This document shows positions 57,922 to 64,000 of a stretch of 64,000 nt of DNA, in pieces. The notes beneath the pieces are model-generated. The model was given only the letters and a program-made list of their open reading frames with translations, did no database searches and was not told the DNA's origin. The position numbers and the translations under genes were made by a program. Source of the DNA: Neolewinella litorea (GTDB taxonomy: Bacteria > Bacteroidota > Bacteroidia > Chitinophagales > Saprospiraceae); assembly GCF_004803465.1 (NCBI RefSeq), contig NZ_SRSF01000002.1, positions 310,001 to 374,000 of the forward strand, in the 5' to 3' direction. How positions within the stretch are numbered: the first letter of the stretch is position 1; the number at the start of each line of letters is the position of its first letter.

Positions 57922-60165
57922 TCAGCTACGCATCTTCCGACGCTTCCCCCGACCCTTCGGTTTATCCTGCTTTTTCTTTTCCGGTTCCCCGTGCACTTTG
58001 AGCACCTCGACGAGCGACATGTCGATGCGGCGGCGGTCCAGGTCGACGTCCTCGATGCGGACGCGGACGAGGTCGCCCATCTTGAGTTTCTTGCCCGACT
58101 TCTTGCCCACGATGGAAAGCTTGCCGGCACTCAGGTCGTACGGCTCGTCCATCTTGTCGAAGGGGATCATGCCCTCCACGAAGTTCTCCACCAATTCGAT
58201 GAATACGCCGAAGTCGGCCAGACCATTGATCACGCCGTCGTATTCCGCTCCGACGTTATCGAGCATGAACTCAGTCTGCTTGTATTTGATGCTTTCCCGT
58301 TCGGCGGTCACGGCCTTGCGCTCCTGACTGCTGATGTGCTTGCAGGTTTCTTCCAGCTTTTCCGGATTCGCCTTATAGAGACTGCCCTCTTCCAGGTTCT
58401 TCTCCAGCAGGCGGTGCACCAGCACGTCGGCGTAGCGGCGGATCGGGGAGGTGAAGTGCGTGTAGTTTTCAAAGCCCAGTCCGTAGTGACCGATGTTCTG
58501 GGTGGTATAGACCGCCTTCGACATCGTACGGATCGCGATGGGCGACAGCATTTTGACCAGCGGATCCTCATCCGCCTTCGCCAGTAGCTTGTTGTAGCTC
58601 TGGGCCACGGCCTTGGGCGACCTCAGGTCCATCTCGTATCCCAGCGCGGCGGCGAAGTTGGCCAGTTCGGCCACCTTGTCCATGTCCGGCTCGTCGTGCA
58701 CGCGGTACACGAAGGGGATATTCTGCTTCAGCCGCTCCTCTTTCTTTTTAATAAACCCGGCCACTTCCCGGTTGGCCAGCAGCATGAAGTCCTCGATCAA
58801 CATATTGGTGTCGATGCGATCCTTGATGTAGACCTCCAGGGGTTTGCCGTTCTCATCCAGGCGGAAGCGTACTTCGTTGGTGTTGAAGTCGATCGAACCC
58901 TCCTTGAAGCGGCGCTTGCGCAGCTTATCCGAAATCCGGTCGAGCAGATCCAGTTCGTCGACGAAGTCCCCTTCCCCACTGTCCAGCACCTCTTGCGCTT
59001 CCTCGTAGGTAAAGCGGCGGTTGGAGTGGATGACCGTGCGGCCGAACCAGCGGTCGGTTACCTTGAAGCTCTTTGGGTCGAACTTGAAGATGGCACTGAA
59101 GGTCAGTTTGTCCTCATTGGGCCGCAGCGAGCAAAGCTCGTTACTGATCCGCTCGGGCAGCATGGGGCACACCCGATCCACCAGGTACACACTGGTAGTC
59201 CGGCTGGCCGCTTCTTCATCCAGGGCACTGCCGGGCTTCACGTAGTGGCTCACGTCGGCGATGTGAATACCAACCTCTATTTGGCCGTCCTCCAGGGTCT
59301 GGATCGACAGCGCATCGTCAAAGTCTTTCGCGGTCAGGGGGTCGATCGTGAAGGTGGTCACCTCCCGCATGTCGCGGCGGATGTTGATTTCCTGGGGCGT
59401 AATCTCTCCGGGCAGCGCCTCGCTCTCAGCCAGTACGGCATCGGAGAAGGTGATCTGGAAGCCGTTATTGATCAGGATGGCCTGCATCTCGATATTGCTC
59501 GTACCGGGCTCGCCCAGTACGGCGGTAATCTTACCGCTGATTTGGCCGAAGCGGTTCTCTTCCCAGTCGACGATCTGCACGACTACCTTTTCCCCGCTCT
59601 TTGCGCCGATCAGTTCGGCACGGTGTACGGCCACGCTGATCGTTTTGCCACCGGGCCCGTCGACGACGACCTCAGCAAATTTTTCGTGAATCTTGAGGGT
59701 GCCCACGAAGTGGGTCACGCTGCGCTCCAGCACCTCCGCGACCTCTCCTTCCGGCTTGCGGCGGCCGCCGGGCGTCCAGTAGCGTACCTTGACCTTGTCG
59801 CCGTCCTGGGCGTTGCCGAGGCGGTTCTGCGACACAAAAATGTCGAGGGCCTCACCGTCCATGATGATGTATGCGGCGCCGCTGCGGGTCATGTCGACCC
59901 GTCCCTCGGCGTATTGGCTACTGCGCTTGGTCGATTCGCTGCGGTTGAACTGGTATTGGTGGTCGCCGTTCTGTTTGATCTTGCCGGCTTCGACCATCTT
60001 GTCGAGGGCCGATTGTATGCTCTCGCGGCTGTTTTTGACCTTTAATTTCCGCTGGAGTTGCTTGGGGTTAAGTTGTTTGCGCGCGTTGGCTTTGAATTCC
60101 TGGTACAGGACACGCTCCAAATCGCGGGCTTTGAGCTTGCCGCTCTTCGTATTTTTGTTAGACAT
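57922..60165 (-). CDS. rnr: Ribonuclease R
   Basis: 747 residues from ATG 60165. N-terminal helical domain, two cold-shock domains, the RNB catalytic domain with the acidic cluster in TIDPLTAKDFDDALSI, and an S1 domain (EYDGVINGLADFGVFIELVENFVEGMIPF) near the C-terminus, ending in a Lys/Arg-rich tail (KKKQDKPKGRGKRRKMRS). It degrades structured RNA from the 3' end. Near-standard length. Confidence 0.96.
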   Translation of the reverse strand: MSNKNTKSGKLKARDLERVLYQEFKANARKQLNPKQLQRKLKVKNSRESIQSALDKMVEAGKIKQNGDHQYQFNRSESTKRSSQYAEGRVDMTRSGAAYIIMDGEALDIFVSQNRLGNAQDGDKVKVRYWTPGGRRKPEGEVAEVLERSVTHFVGTLKIHEKFAEVVVDGPGGKTISVAVHRAELIGAKSGEKVVVQIVDWEENRFGQISGKITAVLGEPGTSNIEMQAILINNGFQITFSDAVLAESEALPGEITPQEINIRRDMREVTTFTIDPLTAKDFDDALSIQTLEDGQIEVGIHIADVSHYVKPGSALDEEAASRTTSVYLVDRVCPMLPERISNELCSLRPNEDKLTFSAIFKFDPKSFKVTDRWFGRTVIHSNRRFTYEEAQEVLDSGEGDFVDELDLLDRISDKLRKRRFKEGSIDFNTNEVRFRLDENGKPLEVYIKDRIDTNMLIEDFMLLANREVAGFIKKKEERLKQNIPFVYRVHDEPDMDKVAELANFAAALGYEMDLRSPKAVAQSYNKLLAKADEDPLVKMLSPIAIRTMSKAVYTTQNIGHYGLGFENYTHFTSPIRRYADVLVHRLLEKNLEEGSLYKANPEKLEETCKHISSQERKAVTAERESIKYKQTEFMLDNVGAEYDGVINGLADFGVFIELVENFVEGMIPFDKMDEPYDLSAGKLSIVGKKSGKKLKMGDLVRVRIEDVDLDRRRIDMSLVEVLKVHGEPEKKKQDKPKGRGKRRKMRS

Positions 60166-60297
60166 GTAAGGTATCAATGCGACCGCCCCCTTTGAGCGAT
60201 CGGTGCGCATAACTGGCGCATCGGATATGTGGGTTTCTGAATTACTAGTTGGGCAACACCTAAATGCGTCAGATGTTTGTTAGTCCTTGCCCCGTCC

Positions 60298-60318
60298 GGG
60301 CGGCGGCGCGCGGGTGCC
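60298..60318 (+). repeat. Dispersed GC-rich element, copy between rnr and M48 gene
   Basis: 21-bp copy identical to 19414-19434, in the divergent gap between rnr and the M48 gene. Confidence 0.65.
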
Positions 60319-60380
60319 GGGAACAGTACCGCTAATCTCCCGTCCGCCACCGAACCTGACCGCCTGCCGACCGGGTTTGG

Positions 60381-61181
60381 GTGGAAAAGCCTACCGTGAA
60401 AAGCTCCGTTTTCCTCCTGTCGTTGCTCCTCTTGCTGTCCACCTTCTCCGCTTGCTCCGAAGATGGCGACATCAACGTCTTCTCCGTGGAACAGGATCTC
60501 GAACTTGGCCGGCGAGCCGACGCCGAGATCCGCAGCAAACCTTCGGATTTCCCCATTCTGGACCCCGCCGACCACCCGCAGGCGTACGCCTACCTGCAGG
60601 GCATGGTCGACGAGATCGTTAACCAGGGCATGGTACCCTACCGCGATATCTTTCCCTACGAGGTAGCGATCATCAATCAGGACGTAGAGAACGCCTTCGC
60701 CACCCCGGGTGGGTTCCTGTACGTATACACCGGCCTGATCCAGACCCTCGACTCCGGCGACGAGTTGGCCGGGGTGCTGGCACACGAGATCGCCCACTCC
60801 GCCGAACGCCATTCCACCGATCAGCTGACGCAGCAGTTTGGCCTGTCCACCCTGCTTAGCCTGATAACCGGCAATGCCGATCCGGGCTTGCTCAGCCAGG
60901 TGGCCGGCAGCCTGCTCACCCTCAGTTTCAGCCGGGGCGACGAGTCCGAAGCCGACGCCCGCTCGGTAGACTACCTCTGCAATACCCGGTACGCCGCCAA
61001 TGGAGCCGCAGGATTCTTTATGTCGATTCAGGACGGCTCCAGTCCGCCGGAATTCCTCAGCACCCACCCCAATCCCGACAACCGGGTGGAAGCCATCAAC
61101 GAGCGGGCCGACGAAAAGAACTGCAGTACCGCCACCGCCGACGTGGAAAGCTTCCAGGAGTTTCAGGCCAGGTTGCGGTAG
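60381..61181 (+). CDS. M48-family zinc metallopeptidase lipoprotein
   Basis: 266 residues; the frame uses GTG codons as start (60381, or 60396 as alternative). A lipobox LLLLLSTFSAC (Cys25) anchors it. The zinc site is HEIAH (135-139) in GVLAHEIAHSAERHS, and NAFATPGGFLYVYTGL is the family's substrate-binding strand; the third ligand is in SRGDESEADARSVDYL. BepA/Oma1-like enzymes control outer-membrane protein quality. 100 bp upstream of the flavoprotein gene. Confidence 0.9.
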   Translation: MEKPTVKSSVFLLSLLLLLSTFSACSEDGDINVFSVEQDLELGRRADAEIRSKPSDFPILDPADHPQAYAYLQGMVDEIVNQGMVPYRDIFPYEVAIINQDVENAFATPGGFLYVYTGLIQTLDSGDELAGVLAHEIAHSAERHSTDQLTQQFGLSTLLSLITGNADPGLLSQVAGSLLTLSFSRGDESEADARSVDYLCNTRYAANGAAGFFMSIQDGSSPPEFLSTHPNPDNRVEAINERADEKNCSTATADVESFQEFQARLR

Positions 61182-61281
61182 CACCCGCAAAGCACGGTCT
61201 TGGCCCATTGCACCGCACCTGCGCGCCGCCGCCCCGCGCGCAAAAGCGAACGCCTTCGCGGCTTACCTTACCTTTGCCGCC

Positions 61282-62544
61282 ATGACCCCCACGCCCATTG
61301 TCATTATCGGTGCCGGACCTGCCGGCGCGGCCACGGCCCTGCGACTTTCCTACCTCGGCATCCCCAGTACGCTGATCGACAAGGCCACCTTTCCCCGCGA
61401 CAAGGTCTGCGGCGACGCGATCTCCGGCAAGGTGCCTACCCTGCTCAACCGGCTGGACCCCGCCATCATGGACCGCTTCCGCAAGCGGTTCTCGCCGGCC
61501 GACGTTTGGGGGATCCGCTTTTACCCCCCCAGCAAGAAGCTGATCGAGTTACCCTTCAAGGTGGGCTACGAACGCATCCCCGATGAGGCGCCGGGCTACG
61601 TGAGCAAGCGGATAGACTTCGACGCCTTCCTGATCGAGGAGGTGCGCCGCCGGCCGGATATCGACCTGATCCTCAACACCGAGATCAAGACCACCGAACG
61701 TACGCAAGAAGGGTACCTCCTCCGCGCCAAAGACGGCCGGGAATGGCAATGCCGACTGCTCATCGACGGCAGCGGGGCCCACAGCAGGTTCAGCCGGCAC
61801 GAGGCCGGACAGGAGACCGACAAGGACCACCACGCCGCGGCGGTGCGGGCCTATTACCGGGGCGTGACCGGCTTCCACCCCGACAACTTCATCGAACTCC
61901 ACTTTCTGGACGCCTACAACCCCGGCTACTTCTGGATCTTCCCCCTGCCCAACGGGGAGGCCAATGTGGGACTGGGCATGCGCTCCGATATCGTGAAAAA
62001 GAAGGGGCTTAACCTGCGTAAGGAACTCGACGTCATCGTCGCCTCCGAGCAGTTTCGCGACCGCTTCCGCGACGCGGAACAGATCGATCCGACCGTCGGG
62101 TACGGCCTGCCCCTGGGCTCCAAGGACCGTACCCTATCCGGCGACCACTACCTGCTCACGGGCGACGCCGGCCATCTGATTGACCCCCTGACCGGGGAAG
62201 GGATCGGCAATGCGGTCTACTCCGGCTTCATCGCCGCCGAACTGGCCGAGAAGTGTCTGGCCGAAAACCGCTTTGACGCCGAATTCCTGGCGGCCTACGA
62301 CGTGCGGATCGAACGGGTACTACGCACGGAACTGCGCCTGAGCTACCGGATGCAGCAAATTATGCAGTACAAATGGATAACAAATTTGCTTACGGGCATC
62401 GTGGCAGCCAACCCTAAGGTCATCGAACTGCTCTGTAGAATGTACACCGACTTCGAACTCCGGAAGCAACTGGTGAAGCCGACTTTCTGGTGGAAACTCT
62501 TCCGCACGAAAACCGGCCAGGTACCGGCCGTAGCGCGTAAATGA
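61282..62544 (+). CDS. Geranylgeranyl-reductase-family FAD oxidoreductase
   Basis: 420 residues from ATG 61282; the open frame that reaches back to 61000 overlaps the M48 gene in another frame. FAD-binding VIIGAGPAGAATALRL (7-22), DKVCGDAISGK, and GDAGHLIDPLTGEGIGNAVYSG are the family signatures. Relatives hydrogenate prenyl chains of quinones, lipids or chlorophyll. The substrate here is probably a polyprenyl group. The plus-strand terminator follows at 62655. Confidence 0.9.
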   Translation: MTPTPIVIIGAGPAGAATALRLSYLGIPSTLIDKATFPRDKVCGDAISGKVPTLLNRLDPAIMDRFRKRFSPADVWGIRFYPPSKKLIELPFKVGYERIPDEAPGYVSKRIDFDAFLIEEVRRRPDIDLILNTEIKTTERTQEGYLLRAKDGREWQCRLLIDGSGAHSRFSRHEAGQETDKDHHAAAVRAYYRGVTGFHPDNFIELHFLDAYNPGYFWIFPLPNGEANVGLGMRSDIVKKKGLNLRKELDVIVASEQFRDRFRDAEQIDPTVGYGLPLGSKDRTLSGDHYLLTGDAGHLIDPLTGEGIGNAVYSGFIAAELAEKCLAENRFDAEFLAAYDVRIERVLRTELRLSYRMQQIMQYKWITNLLTGIVAANPKVIELLCRMYTDFELRKQLVKPTFWWKLFRTKTGQVPAVARK

Positions 62545-62654
62545 TGCATATGTTAAAGAGAACAAAAAATGTGTGCCTTTTTGTAACAAAAGGCGATCTG
62601 CCGTAGTTAGGCAGGTAGTTGATTAAGTTTCATATATACTAGTGAGTGTAAAGT

Positions 62655-62696
62655 GAGCCTCCGACCCCATTATGCGGGCCAGGAGGTTCTTTTTTT
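62655..62696 (+). terminator. Rho-independent terminator of the flavoprotein gene
   Basis: GAGCCTCC (62655-62662) pairs with GGAGGTTC (62682-62689) with one G-T pair, then seven T (62690-62696). It lies 110 bp after the stop, in the gap convergent with the porin gene. Confidence 0.75.
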
Positions 62697-62751
62697 GGGG
62701 TCTATTCCCGGTTTTTACTGGTGGATTTATGGCCCCATCAAACCGCACGAA

Positions 62752-64000
62752 TCAATCCAGCAGTCGCCAGCTCGCCCCCAGCCGCAGGGCGTGATCCGGG
62801 TAGGGATGCTCCGCCGTCAGGTAAAGCAAACGATCGTTCAAGATGGTCTGCGCCTGGATATACCTTACAAAAAAACGGAACCGCGTGACGCGCAGGCTGA
62901 AGAAGGGGTCCACTTGGACGTACAGGTCGGTCTGCTGCCGGTCCTGCAACTGGAATTGCTGCAGTAGCGGATTGTAGTACCGGGGCCGCCAGCCGCTCAC
63001 CACCCGTACATCGACGCCGAGATTTACATTGAGTACGCCAAACCATTTGCCAGCGTAGTACAGACTGTGCTCGCCGTAAAGCTGCGGCAGGCGAAACACG
63101 GCCTCGTCGGCTTGCTGCAGCAGCAGTCGATTGTCAAAGCGGTAGCTGCCCAGGGTGAAGTTCCGCTCGGCGGTTAGTTGCAGGATGCTGTGCGGACCGT
63201 CGCTCTGCTGCGGCAAGCCAGCCTCGTCAAAGTAAATGTAGTTCGTCAGCAGGCTGTAGGCCATGCCCGCGCGCACGCCCACGAAGGGCAGGGTGTAGGC
63301 CCCTTCCAGGCGCAGTTCGAGGGTCTTGCCGAAGTCGCGGTCGTAGAGCAAGACATCATTCAGCCGGTAGGTACGCTGTACCAGATCCGGGGAATAGAGC
63401 TGATTGACCGCCCCTACCTCCAGCTTTCCGGCCGCGCCGAGGTCCAGCTCGCCCGTGGCCGCGACCCGGTAGTCGCCGATTTGGCCGATGAGGTTCAATT
63501 GTCCCTCAACCAAGAGCTGAACCCGGTCGCTGGGGCGCAGGCCGATGCTGGCGTTAGCCAGTAGGAAGTTGACGGTACTGTCGCCGCGGTCGCCGCCCAC
63601 GCGGTGCCACTGGTGCGTAAGACTTGCCTCCAATACATCACGCTGCACGGTCTCCCGGCTGGCCGAGCTTCCGCGGCGGTAGGTGGAGAAGCCCAGTTCA
63701 TTGCTGACGAGGTCGTGGGTGATGAGGTTCCGCACGCCCCTTGCATCCAGGTCGAGGAGCGGATTGAGGCGGTAAAAGCTGGTATCGTTCTCGGCGCGCA
63801 GACTGCTCATGCGGTACTGCTGCTGGTCGATTTTTATTTGATGCTGAAGGGTGAAGGCTCGCCGTTCGCGGCCCGTCAGCGTATCCCGGGCGGCGCCGAA
63901 TTGCAGGTACTGGGTGGCGGCAAACTCCCGGTAGGCGTGCCGCAGGAAGGTGCTTTCCAGGAAAGGCCGCAGCTGGGCCAGGTTGTCGATCTCTCCGAGG
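62752..64000 (-). CDS. Putative porin, Porin_10-like (5' end beyond window)
   Basis: The frame is open from the right edge (64000) to the stop at 62752; at least 415 residues are visible and the start is outside. Alternating aromatic/polar strands typical of an outer-membrane barrel (FLLANASIGLRPSDRVQLLVEGQ, LYYAGKWFGVLNVNLGVDVRVV) and the HDLVSNELGFSTYRR block support the Porin_10 family. A Met at 63810 is internal. Ends with a short LRLGASWRLLD barrel strand as expected for the last strand. Confidence 0.85.
   Translation of the reverse strand, partial: LGEIDNLAQLRPFLESTFLRHAYREFAATQYLQFGAARDTLTGRERRAFTLQHQIKIDQQQYRMSSLRAENDTSFYRLNPLLDLDARGVRNLITHDLVSNELGFSTYRRGSSASRETVQRDVLEASLTHQWHRVGGDRGDSTVNFLLANASIGLRPSDRVQLLVEGQLNLIGQIGDYRVAATGELDLGAAGKLEVGAVNQLYSPDLVQRTYRLNDVLLYDRDFGKTLELRLEGAYTLPFVGVRAGMAYSLLTNYIYFDEAGLPQQSDGPHSILQLTAERNFTLGSYRFDNRLLLQQADEAVFRLPQLYGEHSLYYAGKWFGVLNVNLGVDVRVVSGWRPRYYNPLLQQFQLQDRQQTDLYVQVDPFFSLRVTRFRFFVRYIQAQTILNDRLLYLTAEHPYPDHALRLGASWRLLD

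Noticed and set aside
1-64000. tRNA and rRNA genes
   Set aside because: No cloverleaf with a GTTC-A/G T-loop or CCA-type end and no rRNA-like segment was seen in any intergenic gap when read by eye; a dedicated search was not possible.

Overview
The window looks like a chromosome segment from a GC-rich member of the Bacteroidota, most like the Saprospirales/Lewinella group. This is an inference. It rests on promoter boxes of the Bacteroidota type (TAnnTTTG), a LytTR regulator with a His_kinase-family sensor, the OmpH/OmpH/murI and rplM-rpsI-rpsB-tsf gene orders, a Porin_10-like outer-membrane protein, a GH106-like glycosidase, a DUF5916 protein and a long PurF-like protein. About 61 protein genes are supported. 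No rRNA, tRNA, CRISPR array, plasmid origin or intact prophage was seen.

Layout. 0-2.5 kb: end of a LytTR response regulator, a 49-residue peptide gene with a double-glycine leader, and a histidine kinase with cytoplasmic TPRs. 2.5-13 kb: a Kv-type ion channel, an operon of PycTM-domain protein, flippase and SGNH hydrolase, an M1 peptidase, an alpha/beta hydrolase, a CrtA-like monooxygenase, an Ada-type alkyltransferase and a PQQ sugar dehydrogenase. 13-20 kb: an M16 peptidase, a membrane class III cyclase and a PurF-like amidotransferase. 20-31 kb: a run of plus-strand catabolic genes (nitrilase, heme c/HEAT protein, MpaB-like oxygenase, redoxin, haloalkane- and haloacid-dehalogenase-like proteins, sulfatase). 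31-36 kb: PdeM, SdiA-regulated-like protein, polyprenyl synthase, glycosyltransferase, ACC-deaminase-like enzyme, HMA protein. 36-39 kb: the ribosomal operon rplM-rpsI-rpsB-tsf. 39-48 kb: a GAF kinase and glycan-related genes (DUF5916, GH43-like, GH106-like). 48-56 kb: pnp, a CHASE3 kinase with its receiver, DinB, murI and two Skp/OmpH chaperones. 56-58 kb: an IS200-like/RAYT-like transposase nested in repeats. 58-64 kb: rnr, an M48 lipoprotein, a geranylgeranyl-reductase-like flavoprotein and the 3' part of a porin.

Intergenic DNA is rich in structured repeats. Four repeat-dense blocks lie at 11.56-12.10, 19.54-20.04, 31.73-32.20 and 56.16-57.91 kb. The second and third share one hairpin core although 12 kb apart. 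Separately, a GC-rich element of about 20 bp (core CGCGGGTGCC) occurs at least ten times, always at gene boundaries, and twice it encodes the last residues of a protein.

The best candidate for an undescribed system is the peptide/TPR-kinase/LytTR module at the left edge. A small secreted-type peptide sits between a transcription regulator and a sensor kinase whose TPR sensor region has no signal peptide or membrane segment, which suggests an intracellular peptide sensor or self-regulated peptide production. GC content, homology and fold statements come from reading the sequence; no search was run.
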